Shown piece by piece: positions 53,819 to 62,774 of a DNA stretch of 64,000 nt. Position 1 is the stretch's first letter, and every line of letters begins with the position of its first letter. The translations under genes and the position numbers were made by a program. Source of the stretch: Methanosarcinales archaeon (GTDB lineage: Archaea; Halobacteriota; UBA148; JAUWXC01); NCBI GenBank assembly GCA_026016205.1, contig CP061209.1, positions 923,147 to 987,146 on the forward strand, in the 5' to 3' direction. The notes below the pieces were generated by a model that searched no databases, had not been told where the DNA came from, and saw only the letters and a program-made list of their open reading frames with translations.

Positions 53819-54602
53819 GCTTAATCGCATCTCTTGGGCACTTCTCGACACATATGCCGCAGCCGATGCATAATTCTGGGTCAACAGTTGCAAGAAAATC
53901 CTTAATTGTTATCGCCTTGGATGGGCACGCTTTTGCGCAAATGCCACACCCAATGCAACCAACCTCACAAACCTCTCTCACATACTTGCCCCTGTCGTGC
54001 GACGAACATAGGACGTGGGCTTTTTTATCCCTACCAACTATCGCCAAAATGCCTTTTGGACACGCGCTGGCACACAAACCACATCCGACGCATATGCTTT
54101 CATCTATCACGGGCAAGCCATCTTTGCCGATTGTAATCGCACCAAGAGGGCACGCTTTTACGCAATCGCCATACCCCAAACAACCGTATGTACATGCCTT
54201 TCCGCCCCCTCTCACTAACGTAGCGGCCATGCAGCGCTTCACACCATCATACTGAAATTTATCAATGCACCTTGTGCCCCCTTTGCATCGAAGAAATGCA
54301 ACGTTTCTATCTTTTTTTACAACCGACGCTCCCAGGATCTTGGCCATCTTCTCAGCCACTTCTTCCCCGCCCATTACACAGAGGCCAACCGCTGCCTCCC
54401 CACTGGCTGCACGCTCTGCATAATCAGAACATGAGGCGAATCCACAGGCGCCACAGTTTGCGCCTGGCAATACATCAAGTATTTTCTCCACTTTTGGGTC
54501 TGTTATAATCGCAAACCTCCTTGATGCCCACACCAAAACGGCGCCACATACAAATCCCAGTGCGCCTAATGCGATTACCGAGTTTATTATTCGCTCCATC
54601 AT
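53790..54602 (-). CDS. rnfB: Rnf complex Fe-S subunit RnfB
   Basis: A 270-aa protein: N-terminal helix (about 5-25), the 4Fe-4S domain GANCGACGFASCSDYAERA near residue 50, then four further clusters: CTYGCLGYGDCVKACP, CVGCGLCASACP, CEVGCIGCGICAKACP and CIGCGICVEKCP. RnfB takes electrons from ferredoxin for the sodium-pumping Rnf complex. In cytochrome-bearing archaea the electrons then move to methanophenazine or multiheme cytochromes. Last gene of rnfCDGEAB. Confidence 0.95.
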   Translation of the reverse strand: MMERIINSVIALGALGFVCGAVLVWASRRFAIITDPKVEKILDVLPGANCGACGFASCSDYAERAASGEAAVGLCVMGGEEVAEKMAKILGASVVKKDRNVAFLRCKGGTRCIDKFQYDGVKRCMAATLVRGGGKACTYGCLGYGDCVKACPLGAITIGKDGLPVIDESICVGCGLCASACPKGILAIVGRDKKAHVLCSSHDRGKYVREVCEVGCIGCGICAKACPSKAITIKDFLATVDPELCIGCGICVEKCPRDAIKLKPRSGENH

Positions 54603-55189
54603 AATGCAATTCTCCCGAAATACTTCATAAACACAATCGACAATATTCCAGCTATAATAAAGGCGATGGGCACGCCCTTCATGGATTCCGGGACGTCAGA
54701 CAGTTCCAATTTCTCACGTATCCCGGACATGATTAGCAGCATCATGCCAAAACCAATGCCTGAACTGCAGCTGAACACGATACTTTGCGCAAACGAGTAC
54801 GATTCCTTGACGTTCAGCAGTGTGGACCCAAATACTGCACAGTTGGTCGTTATTAAAGGCAGATATATGCCCAATGCTCTGTATAGCGGCGGGCTATATT
54901 TTCGGATGACGAACTCCACAAATTGAACCAGCGTCGCGATTATCAGGATGAATGAAATCGTCACTAAGAACGTGATGCCAAGAGGAGTCAGCACGTACGT
55001 GTATACAATCCACGTAGCTACTGTAGAAAGCACCATAACAAAAATCACGGCGGCCGACATACCGAGCGCGCTCTTGGTCTCCTTGGATACACCAAAGAAG
55101 GGACACAGCCCGAGGAATCGAACTAATATGAAGTTGTTAATGAATATTCCACTTAATACTATGGCTGTTAGGCTCTCCACTATCTTCAC
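54599..55189 (-). CDS. rnfA: Rnf complex membrane subunit RnfA
   Basis: A 196-aa protein with six helices: NNFILVRFLGLCPFFGVSKE near residue 17, and PLITTNCAVFGSTLLNVKES near 103, the RnfA/NqrE signature. RnfA and RnfE form the inverted-topology pair, with a membrane-embedded Fe-S cluster between their cysteines. Overlaps rnfB and rnfE by 4 nt each. Confidence 0.95.
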   Translation of the reverse strand: MKIVESLTAIVLSGIFINNFILVRFLGLCPFFGVSKETKSALGMSAAVIFVMVLSTVATWIVYTYVLTPLGITFLVTISFILIIATLVQFVEFVIRKYSPPLYRALGIYLPLITTNCAVFGSTLLNVKESYSFAQSIVFSCSSGIGFGMMLLIMSGIREKLELSDVPESMKGVPIAFIIAGILSIVFMKYFGRIAL

Positions 55190-55812
55190 CCACCTTTCCT
55201 ATTCCTGATTAGGTTACTCAGGCCCATGAGCAATCCAATTATGAAGAATGCCCCTGGCGGGAGTATCATAAGCATAGCCGGCTCAATGTTAATTTGCAGT
55301 AGTGTTGATCCCATAAAGGATATCATGCCAGTTCCAAGCAACTCCCTGATGCTCCCAATTAGCACCAACGCCAGTGTGAAGCCCATGCCTATTCCCAACC
55401 CATCAACTACGGATAGTGCCGGTGGATTCCTTGATGCATATGCTTCTGCCCTGCCGAGGACTATGCAGTTTACCGTAATCAGTGGGATATATATGCCAAG
55501 CGCTCTGTGCAGTGGCGGCAGAAATGCCGCCATTGTCATATCTACAACAGTGACAAAAGTAGCGATGACAACAATAAAGGACGGAATCCGCACAATTGCC
55601 GGAATTTGCCACCGCAGTATTGAGATAATTAAATTAGACCCTGTCAACACAAAAATAACCGCTATCCCCATGCCAAGCCCGTTCTCTAAGGAGGTTGTTA
55701 CCGCCAGTGTTGGGCACAACCCTAGGATCAGGCAGAAGATGGGGTTATCTCTTAATATTCCTCTCATGAATTCGCGTATATAACTTGGCCTATCGCTCAT
55801 CGTATCCCTCAT
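55186..55812 (-). CDS. rnfE: Rnf complex membrane subunit RnfE
   Basis: A 208-aa protein with six helices: FCLILGLCPTLAVTTSLENG near residue 23 (conserved Cys) and PLITVNCIVLGRAEAYASRN near 105, matching RnfE/NqrD. It partners RnfA in ion translocation. Overlaps rnfG by 4 nt. Confidence 0.95.
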   Translation of the reverse strand: MRDTMSDRPSYIREFMRGILRDNPIFCLILGLCPTLAVTTSLENGLGMGIAVIFVLTGSNLIISILRWQIPAIVRIPSFIVVIATFVTVVDMTMAAFLPPLHRALGIYIPLITVNCIVLGRAEAYASRNPPALSVVDGLGIGMGFTLALVLIGSIRELLGTGMISFMGSTLLQINIEPAMLMILPPGAFFIIGLLMGLSNLIRNRKGG

Positions 55813-56351
55813 CCCGTTTCAATCTCTGTAACCTTCTCTCTTATAGCATCCACAACTGCCTGAGAGGATATGGTGGCACCGGTGACGGCATCGATTTTAC
55901 CTTCAGGGGATAGGTTCAACTCCTCCACCGAAACACCTGAAAACTGACCTTGGAACCCTGGCGTTGCTATTTTTGCGCCCAGCCCAGGGGTCTCAGTCTG
56001 CTTTATGACCATTATAGCGGTTACCTTATAGTTTAAATCAACCCCGCCAACAATTTCTATAGGGCCCTTGAACCCCTCTTTCTCTGCAACAAAGGTATAT
56101 CCGATTAGTCTCCCCTCTTCGTTGTATGCCTCGTAATAGACTATTTCATTGCCCTCTCCAACTACAGGCTTAAACTGGGCGGCTCCAGGCATAACCTGTG
56201 AGAATACTGGTGCGAGCTCATTATTGGCTGAGATGCGCCTCTCTGTTACCTCATATGTCACGGTCAGTACGCTGGCGGCTATCACCACTATCAGCGTCAA
56301 CTTAGCTATCGTTCCTACAGCCTTTCTAATGTCCTCAGAATTGGCGCCCAT
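55809..56351 (-). CDS. rnfG: Rnf complex flavoprotein subunit RnfG
   Basis: A 180-aa protein with one N-terminal helix (about 16-36) and an extracytoplasmic FMN-binding domain (GLGAKIATPGFQGQFSGV). The flavinylation motif DAVTGATISS lies at 154-163, with T160 as the expected FMN-carrying residue, the target of the nearby ApbE. It starts directly after the rnfD stop, with no spacing. Confidence 0.93.
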   Translation of the reverse strand: MGANSEDIRKAVGTIAKLTLIVVIAASVLTVTYEVTERRISANNELAPVFSQVMPGAAQFKPVVGEGNEIVYYEAYNEEGRLIGYTFVAEKEGFKGPIEIVGGVDLNYKVTAIMVIKQTETPGLGAKIATPGFQGQFSGVSVEELNLSPEGKIDAVTGATISSQAVVDAIREKVTEIETG

Positions 56352-57158
56352 TTAGCCCTCCACAAATGGTTTTGCCCTCACAAATCTGTCAATCAATGGA
56401 GTAATAGAATTCATCAGCAGTATTGAGTAGCATACGTCCTCAGCGTAATTGCCATAGAGCCCATATATCACGGTCAATATTCCGCATCCAATACCAAAGA
56501 TAAACCGGCCTTTTTTGGTTAGAGGAGTAGTTACCGGGTCAGTGGCCATGAAAAATACCCCAAGTATAAAGCCTCCAATGAAGATGTAGGAAGCGTCTCG
56601 AGCAAGTAGTGCGCTCAGGAATACAACGCTAATCAGGTAGCTCGCAGGGATTTGCCATTTGATATAGCCCATGTACAGCAAAAATGCTGCACCTACCAAT
56701 AACACAAATGGCGGTATATCAACCAGTCTTGCAACGCCTGCCGAAGCCATGTGTGAGGGCCATGCCATAGTCAAAACTGCCCATCCTACCAATGCGGGAT
56801 TGAATATGTTGGAACCATAACCTCCAAAGGCTTGCTTCCCAATTGCAATTGCCACAACTGCGCCTATGAAGGGAATCCATAGCGGCACATTCACATGAAG
56901 GAGCAGCGCTAACAGCAAACCAGTAACTATTGCGCTGCCGTCTGTAGGAATTGCCTTTTTCAGAATGAATTTTTGGATGGCGCCCTCTGTCCCAACTGCT
57001 GCCAATACGCATGTTAAAATGATTGCCATTGCAGGGGGCCCGAAAAGATACAAAGACACAGCTACTGCGGGAAGTAGTGCAATAATCATGCCACACACCA
57101 TCTTTTTGGTGCACGTGTCTTTTTTAATATGTGGTGGTGCAGATACGATTATGCTCAC
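56352..57158 (-). CDS. rnfD: Rnf complex membrane subunit RnfD
   Basis: A 268-aa protein with about eight helices, the RnfD/NqrB pattern: PPHIKKDTCTKKMV at the N-terminus (SPH-type start), GGYGSNIFNPALVGWAVL near residue 110 and MATDPVTTPLTKKGRFIFG near 203, the region where FMN can be attached. Overlaps rnfC by 4 nt; rnfG follows without a gap. Confidence 0.94.
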   Translation of the reverse strand: MSIIVSAPPHIKKDTCTKKMVCGMIIALLPAVAVSLYLFGPPAMAIILTCVLAAVGTEGAIQKFILKKAIPTDGSAIVTGLLLALLLHVNVPLWIPFIGAVVAIAIGKQAFGGYGSNIFNPALVGWAVLTMAWPSHMASAGVARLVDIPPFVLLVGAAFLLYMGYIKWQIPASYLISVVFLSALLARDASYIFIGGFILGVFFMATDPVTTPLTKKGRFIFGIGCGILTVIYGLYGNYAEDVCYSILLMNSITPLIDRFVRAKPFVEG

Positions 57159-58357
57159 TTAATCCACTCCTTTGCGCATTTTATCAGTTGCACTATTGGT
57201 ATCTTTGAGGGGCATACATAGGCACACTTGCCGCACTCCACACAGGCAGATATATTGTATCTCTTGCACATATCAAATCTATCCTCATTCGCGAACGCTG
57301 CCAACATGTTTGGTAATAAATTCGCTGGACATACATCGACACATTTGGCGCAATTAATACACGGTTGAATTTCCGGTGTTGTAACATCTTCTTTGTATTG
57401 GACTAGTATTCCATGTACGTCTTTGGTAACCGGCACCTCGTCCGTATACTGGGCCACTCCTGTCATGGGCCCATTGACGACGATTTTTTTCGGCTTGCCC
57501 TTATAGCCACCACAATGCTCAATTACACTCCTCAAGGGGGTGCCTATTTTTGCCTGTACATTCTGTGATTTTTTCACTCCCCAAACACTAACAACTGTTT
57601 CAGTTAATGGCTTGCCCATGCACACTGCATCATATGCCGCCCTCGCTGTTCCAACAGTGCTTGTCATCGTACTGGCATTAGATATCCGGTGCCCACGTGA
57701 TATTTCCCTTTTGACGACAGCTTTGGCAAAAAACTCCTCCATGCCCCGCACATACGTGGTTTTTAACGGAACCGTTTCTATGTTCAGATCATCGACTGCT
57801 GCCTTGTTCATCGTATTGGTCGCCTCTGAATTGCTGGCATCAATCCCGATAAAACCACGTGATGCGCCAGTAGCCTTCATCAATATTTTCAATCCGTCTA
57901 TTATTTCGCTAGGGAAATCCAGCATGAGTGCACGATTTAACGTCATGTATGGGGCTTCATCCATACCATTCAAGATGACCACATCGGATGGGCTCAACTT
58001 GGTATGAACCGGGATGCCCGACTCGACTACTCCCGCCTCTTTTATGATTCCTATAATTTGTTCTCTCTCTAGCTGAGAATAATCCTCTGCTTTGAATTCG
58101 ATAGATGCATCCTTTCCATCCGGCTCGATAATTATACTCAAAACATTTTCATAAAAAGGGTGGGGGTACTCGGAAATTGCAGTGACCTTCCCAGAGGCGC
58201 TGGAATGGACAGGTGAAATGCCAGACTCGCCAATCTTCTGGCCAATTTTCACCACATCGCCAACACTTACCAGGGGCTTATTCTCCGCACCAACGTGTTG
58301 CTGCAACGGGATTATCACTTTTTCAGGTATTTTCGTGATGGGTTCAATCTGCCTCAT
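57155..58357 (-). CDS. rnfC: Rnf complex subunit RnfC
   Basis: A 400-aa protein: N-terminal barrel (IIPLQQHVGAENKPLVSVGD), a Rossmann-like middle without an obvious NADH Gly-rich loop of bacterial type, and two clusters, CINCAKCVDVCP and CVECGKCAYVCP, near residues 335 and 375. In archaea with cytochromes RnfC may link to a non-NAD acceptor. First gene of the operon. The 252 bp upstream (58358-58609) hold no ORF. Confidence 0.93.
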   Translation of the reverse strand: MRQIEPITKIPEKVIIPLQQHVGAENKPLVSVGDVVKIGQKIGESGISPVHSSASGKVTAISEYPHPFYENVLSIIIEPDGKDASIEFKAEDYSQLEREQIIGIIKEAGVVESGIPVHTKLSPSDVVILNGMDEAPYMTLNRALMLDFPSEIIDGLKILMKATGASRGFIGIDASNSEATNTMNKAAVDDLNIETVPLKTTYVRGMEEFFAKAVVKREISRGHRISNASTMTSTVGTARAAYDAVCMGKPLTETVVSVWGVKKSQNVQAKIGTPLRSVIEHCGGYKGKPKKIVVNGPMTGVAQYTDEVPVTKDVHGILVQYKEDVTTPEIQPCINCAKCVDVCPANLLPNMLAAFANEDRFDMCKRYNISACVECGKCAYVCPSKIPIVQLIKCAKEWIK

Positions 58358-58609
58358 CTATCAAGCTCCACATGGAATTTATGATTTATATACCGGGCTA
58401 AGTTATATGCCTAACGATGTGCACTATCACGAATGAACCCAAGATTTAATAACTCTTATAACTTCCCTAAATAGCAATATACCTTGTTGAATTTGCAATG
58501 TCCTACGACGATTATATCATATTTCTTTGCGATCTCCCACGGCACATCATCTTGCTATGGCAGTGCTCAAAAATACTTGCTGGGTGCAGTGGATAATTTT
58601 GAAACCGCT

Positions 58610-58849
58610 TCAGAACACCAATTCGACGTCTGCTATTTTCACGCCATCTATCTGCTCGATTTTACTCTTAACTGCGCCCACCAACTGGTTTGCCAGGGGG
58701 CAGAATGGCGTTGTCAGCGTCATCTTGACCTTTACGACCTCATTTTCAATTGCTATATCCTTAATCAAGCCCATATCTACTAGGCTTACGCCAACGTGTG
58801 GGTCGATGACATCTTTCAGCGCTTCTTTAACTTCTTGTTCTGTTACCAT
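58610..58849 (-). CDS. MIP18-family (DUF59) Fe-S assembly protein
   Basis: A 79-aa protein: EALKDVIDPHVGVSLVDMGL at the N-terminus, KMTLTTPFCPLANQLVGAVK near residue 43 and DGVKIADVELVF at the end. This is the MIP18/SufT-like domain, linked to Fe-S cluster maturation, with the conserved DPE-type motif (here DPH) and the Cys in TPFCPL. It stands alone between rnfC and the cytochrome gene. Confidence 0.88.
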   Translation of the reverse strand: MVTEQEVKEALKDVIDPHVGVSLVDMGLIKDIAIENEVVKVKMTLTTPFCPLANQLVGAVKSKIEQIDGVKIADVELVF

Positions 58850-59055
58850 TTTAAACTCCTGTCTTTAGACTGTGCTTATCGTTCATTTTTCAACCTCTAT
58901 GCGCATCAATAAACGGCAACATTATAAAATACTTTTTGATAGCATGAAGGTCATCTAACTCAGAACATTTCGAAAAACCTCTTGGTAGAACAACAATATC
59001 GAAAAAGACCTATATCGGCATCAATTATAGTACCTACAGTACATAGGGGTCTAAG

Positions 59056-59862
59056 ATGGCACCAAGAAAATCTGCTATACTTGTTGTGATGGCAATCATC
59101 GTTATTGCATGTGCCTGTGGATGTGTTGAGCTGGGTGAGAAAGCCCCCACTTCTGCGCCGGAGGCAACTCCTGCAATTGGCACACCATTCACAAGCGAAC
59201 AGTGCGGGTTCTGTCATGCTGGGGCATATGCAACGCTCAGTGCTTCGGTCGGGGAGCACAACAAATTGAATTGCAGTTACTGTCACTACAAGCACCCATA
59301 CTTGCCACCCTGCCAGGAGTGCCATGGCGACTATCATGGCTCTGAACTTACTGACTGTTCGATGTGCCATGTAGATGCCCATGCCATAGAGGCCATCAAC
59401 CTGGAAGCCATAACATCTGAGGCTTGTGGAAAGTGTCATGCTGATGTACAATCTGCATTAACCACCAACCCATCCAAGCACACCAATGTAGAATGCTCGG
59501 CATGCCATCCAGAACATGAACTGGCAGCAACCCTGGGTTGCGAGATTTGCCATGCATCTATTCCAGGACACTATCCAGGCATGACTACACGCGAATGTGA
59601 GAAATGCCATTCAACAGGACACACACCATCCCCGGTTACATACGCAGCTGATGTGCCAAGTGAATACTGCAGTTCATGCCATGTTGACCCGGCAACAGCA
59701 ATGAGTCAGAGCGGCACCAAGCACGCAAGCCTGGCATGTGCATACTGCCATCCGCAGCATGCCATGATACCAACATGCGAATCATGCCATGGAACGCCGC
59801 ACGGAACTACGTTCACGGATTGTGCATCGTGTCATGAGAGCGCGCACAATACGAGGGTTTGA
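59056..59862 (+). CDS. Dodecaheme c-type cytochrome made of three tetraheme repeats
   Basis: A 268-aa exported cytochrome. The signal segment ends near VIACACGC, a possible lipobox, so it may be lipid-anchored. It has 12 CxxCH motifs in three repeats of four: about 44-112 (CGFCH, CSYCH, CQECH, CSMCH), 123-190 (CGKCH, CSACH, CEICH, CEKCH) and 203-262 (CSSCH, CAYCH, CESCH, CASCH). Each unit starts with SE-x-C and ends with H-x-SAH-like histidines. A likely electron carrier on the outer face, next to Rnf and the Ccm genes, with maturation by CcmABCEF. Confidence 0.95.
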   Translation: MAPRKSAILVVMAIIVIACACGCVELGEKAPTSAPEATPAIGTPFTSEQCGFCHAGAYATLSASVGEHNKLNCSYCHYKHPYLPPCQECHGDYHGSELTDCSMCHVDAHAIEAINLEAITSEACGKCHADVQSALTTNPSKHTNVECSACHPEHELAATLGCEICHASIPGHYPGMTTRECEKCHSTGHTPSPVTYAADVPSEYCSSCHVDPATAMSQSGTKHASLACAYCHPQHAMIPTCESCHGTPHGTTFTDCASCHESAHNTRV

Positions 59863-59910
59863 GGACTACCCACTTTACTAAGGCACAAAAGTCTTCTCTC
59901 TTTTTTATCC

Positions 59911-60576
59911 CTACGCATCTATGTGCATCATCTCTATCTCTACGCGTAGCAGGAATAGGTAGACATACAATAACGTGAATGCGATTAGGTTAATCAAAAG
60001 TGCTGAGATTATAAAGTGCCCCTTGATGCCGCCACTCGTAACCACCTCTGGGTGAATCGTGCTCCAGAGGTGTATCGAGAAATAGCTGAGCGGCGCGCCC
60101 ACAAAGGCAATGATACCAAATACAGACGCAAGCCGCGCTTTTCGTTCGGGCTCAGGTATAGCGGACCTCAACATCAAATATGCGGCATACAACAACCACA
60201 GCACCAATGACGTTGTCAGCCGTGGGTCCCATATCCAGTAAACGCCCCATGTGGCTTTTGCCCAGATCATGCCGGTTACCAAAACCAGCCCACAAAATAT
60301 GACTCCAATCTCTGCCGAAGAGAGTGCAAAGATATCCCATTTTTGCCCCCCTTTTTGCAGGTATCTGATACTTGAAATGAACACAACGAAGAATGCCAGG
60401 TACGCAACCCATGCCAGGGGCACATGGAAATAAAATATCTTGTAGTAGTTACCAAGTGGCTCGCTCCCAGGTCCGTACACAGCAGACGCAGGATGGAACA
60501 CGAAACATATGGCAATTATCATTGTGAGTGCAGTAATCCAGGGTAAAATTTTCTTGATATTCATGTCAATCCTCAA
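59911..60576 (-). CDS. ccmC: CcmC heme-exporter subunit (WWD protein)
   Basis: A 221-aa membrane protein with six helices and the WWD motif WGVYWIWDPRLTTSLVLWL near residue 120, flanked by the conserved histidines FYFHVPLAWVAY (near 50) and SIHLWSTIHPEV (near 170). It presents heme to CcmE. The start ATG is at 60576 or 60564; the first overlaps ccmB by 11 nt. Operon order is ccmA-ccmB-ccmC, preceded by tatC. Confidence 0.94.
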   Translation of the reverse strand: MRIDMNIKKILPWITALTMIIAICFVFHPASAVYGPGSEPLGNYYKIFYFHVPLAWVAYLAFFVVFISSIRYLQKGGQKWDIFALSSAEIGVIFCGLVLVTGMIWAKATWGVYWIWDPRLTTSLVLWLLYAAYLMLRSAIPEPERKARLASVFGIIAFVGAPLSYFSIHLWSTIHPEVVTSGGIKGHFIISALLINLIAFTLLYVYLFLLRVEIEMMHIDA

Positions 60577-61225
60577 TTGCGTATTCGAATATGAGCAAGG
60601 CCACTATAAAAAAGATGGCATCATAGGTTCCCAGAATCCGTAGCTCTGCTAAGATGTTTAGCCTGCCGCTCAGCACCTTGGTGGTGGCGGATACAGCAGA
60701 TACAATAACTGGAACCAGAACCGGAAAGAGAATGACTGGCAGGAGTATCTCCCTTGTCCGCGTGTTTACGGTTAGCGCGGATAATAGCGTCCCAACGAAC
60801 ACGAATCCTAGGGTTCCGGGCATTATTATGAGACAGATTTCCCCCAAATTTGGGATGCTGTAATCAAAAAGCACTACAAACACTGGAATCGTAACGACTT
60901 CCATTATAGATACCAGGATTAGGTTCGAGACTACCTTTCCTATGTAGATAGCACTCCTGTCCACCGGGCAGAGTTTCAATCCATCTAGGCATCCTTGCTC
61001 CTTCTCACTCGTAAAGGACCGCGATAGACCGAGCATTCCTGCAAAGGTAAATGCAACCCACAGCACGCCTGGTGCAAGTTTCTCGATACGCTCTGGGTAT
61101 GGCCCAAATGCAAAGCTGAAGATGGTAACTATGAGGAGAGCAAATAATAGCATTGAGTTCAGCATCTGTTTCGTTCTGAACTCTGCTCTGAGGTCCTTCC
61201 AGGCTATTTCTAAACAACGCCTCAT
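60566..61225 (-). CDS. ccmB: CcmB heme-exporter permease
   Basis: A 219-aa membrane protein with six helices. EIAWKDLRAEFRTKQMLNSM at the N-terminus, FTFAGMLGLSRSFTSEKEQG near residue 60 and LLPVILFPVLVPVIVSAV near 156 are typical of CcmB. It forms the membrane part of the CcmAB transporter. Overlaps ccmA by 4 nt. Confidence 0.93.
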   Translation of the reverse strand: MRRCLEIAWKDLRAEFRTKQMLNSMLLFALLIVTIFSFAFGPYPERIEKLAPGVLWVAFTFAGMLGLSRSFTSEKEQGCLDGLKLCPVDRSAIYIGKVVSNLILVSIMEVVTIPVFVVLFDYSIPNLGEICLIIMPGTLGFVFVGTLLSALTVNTRTREILLPVILFPVLVPVIVSAVSATTKVLSGRLNILAELRILGTYDAIFFIVALLIFEYAIED

Positions 61226-61929
61226 AATTCTTCTCCCACATAGGACTCATAAATCGATTTGAAATATTCTTCATCTTGAATTTGCACTCTTGGCACATCG
61301 TAGGCGATCTCACCGCTGCGCAATATCGCCATCCTGTCACTCATTTTAATCCCCCTGCTTATCATATGGGTAGTCATCACCACTGTCTTATTGGAGATGT
61401 CCAACACCTTGAGGATCCTGTCAAAGGTTGCAACTGCATGCGGGTCCAGCCCTGTGTAGGGCTCATCCAAGAGCAATATGGGCGGGTCGTGGAGTATCGC
61501 CCTTGCTATCGAGAGTCGCTGCTTCATGCCTCTGGAAAACGTCCTTACTAAGTCCTCCGCTCTGGGCGATAGCCCGACCTCTGATATCACATTGGATATG
61601 CGCTCTTCTAAATTATCTACCTCATACATCTTGCCGTAAAACTGGAGATTCTCTCGCGCGGACAAATCCTCGTACAGGTATGTTTCATGCGAGATGACGC
61701 CAATCCTTTCGCGCACCTCGATAGCATCATCCCTTATATTATATCCATCTATCACGACTGCGCCAGATGTTGGGGCAATTAACGTCGACATAATTTTGAT
61801 GAGCGTTGTCTTGCCAGCACCGTTGGGACCGAAGAGCGCTATAAACTCACCTTTTTTCACTTCGAGATTAATCTCCCTTAAGGCAACGTTATTGCCGAAG
61901 ACCTTTGACAATCCGTTAATCGAAATCAT
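61222..61929 (-). CDS. ccmA: CcmA heme-exporter ATPase
   Basis: A 235-aa ABC ATPase: Walker A FGPNGAGKTTLIKIM near residue 33, Q-loop GVISHETYLYEDL, signature FSRGMKQRLSIARAI near 135, Walker B ILLLDEPYTGLD and H-loop VVMTTHMIS. It drives release of holo-CcmE with CcmB, CcmC and CcmD. ccmD and ccmE lie at the other end of the window, about 57 kb away. Follows tatC by 14 nt. Confidence 0.92.
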   Translation of the reverse strand: MISINGLSKVFGNNVALREINLEVKKGEFIALFGPNGAGKTTLIKIMSTLIAPTSGAVVIDGYNIRDDAIEVRERIGVISHETYLYEDLSARENLQFYGKMYEVDNLEERISNVISEVGLSPRAEDLVRTFSRGMKQRLSIARAILHDPPILLLDEPYTGLDPHAVATFDRILKVLDISNKTVVMTTHMISRGIKMSDRMAILRSGEIAYDVPRVQIQDEEYFKSIYESYVGEEL

Positions 61930-61943
61930 CTTAACTATGCCTC

Positions 61944-62675
61944 TTATAGAAATCGAGCTATTAATAAACTGACCTCAAATAGTACTACTAATACGATAGC
62001 TACCACTAATTGCGAAATCATCGTGGGATCTGGCGATACGAATACCGCAAACGCTAACAGGGCAGCATAGACGCACCATCGCTTCTCCCTCAGCGTTTCA
62101 TATTTTACCATTTCCATCTTCACTGCAAGCACCACCAGCAATGGAAATTGAAATATGATGCCCAAACCAGCAAGCATCGTCGTAACCATCGAGAATGTTT
62201 TTCCTACCGAGAGTTGTGCTACGGCTACATCACTGGAGTGAAATATCAAGAGTTTAAGTAGAAGTGGAAGCAGTACGAAATAACCAAGAAGGGCGCCTGC
62301 AACGAACAAAGTCAGCGAAAAAGGTATGACAATTAAAAGAAAACGCCTCTCGCTTGGATACAATCCAGGATTCATGAACGCTGTCATCTCATATATGAGC
62401 AGTGGTATCCCGACGCTTGAGGCGCATATAAGCGAGAGTGTAATCCTTACCTTGACAATCTCCCACGGTCCATAGAATACCATGTCAACATTCGGCGGGA
62501 TTAGGCCACTCCATATTACGCGGAGTAAGATATCTGAAAAAGGAATTACAACTACGGTTATAGCCGCCACTATGCCCATAATGATGAGCAGCCTCTGTCG
62601 CAGCTCAACGACATGCACCACTAATGGCAGCTCCTTGTCGCCTGGGGGGGCACTATATCGTCTGGCCGTGTTCAT
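61944..62675 (-). CDS. tatC: TatC1: Tat translocase subunit keeping the signal-binding glutamates
   Basis: A 243-aa protein with six helices. The N-terminal VHVVELRQRLL keeps Glu24 (E. coli E15) and NPGLYPSERRF keeps Glu109 (E. coli E103), both used to bind twin-arginine signals. At the E. coli E170 position it has Gln176 (IIFQFP), and at the D211 position the segment reads SPDPTMISQ, with Thr in place of Asp. It lies upstream of ccmABC and divergent from a second tatC. Confidence 0.9.
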   Translation of the reverse strand: MNTARRYSAPPGDKELPLVVHVVELRQRLLIIMGIVAAITVVVIPFSDILLRVIWSGLIPPNVDMVFYGPWEIVKVRITLSLICASSVGIPLLIYEMTAFMNPGLYPSERRFLLIVIPFSLTLFVAGALLGYFVLLPLLLKLLIFHSSDVAVAQLSVGKTFSMVTTMLAGLGIIFQFPLLVVLAVKMEMVKYETLREKRWCVYAALLAFAVFVSPDPTMISQLVVAIVLVVLFEVSLLIARFL

Positions 62676-62774
62676 CTTATCAGAAATAGCATGTTATCTT
62701 ACTTCAAACTTAATACTAATGAGTAGGGATAATAAGGTTGAAAGTATCATCTAAGGGAATGCGGAGGATGAAAG

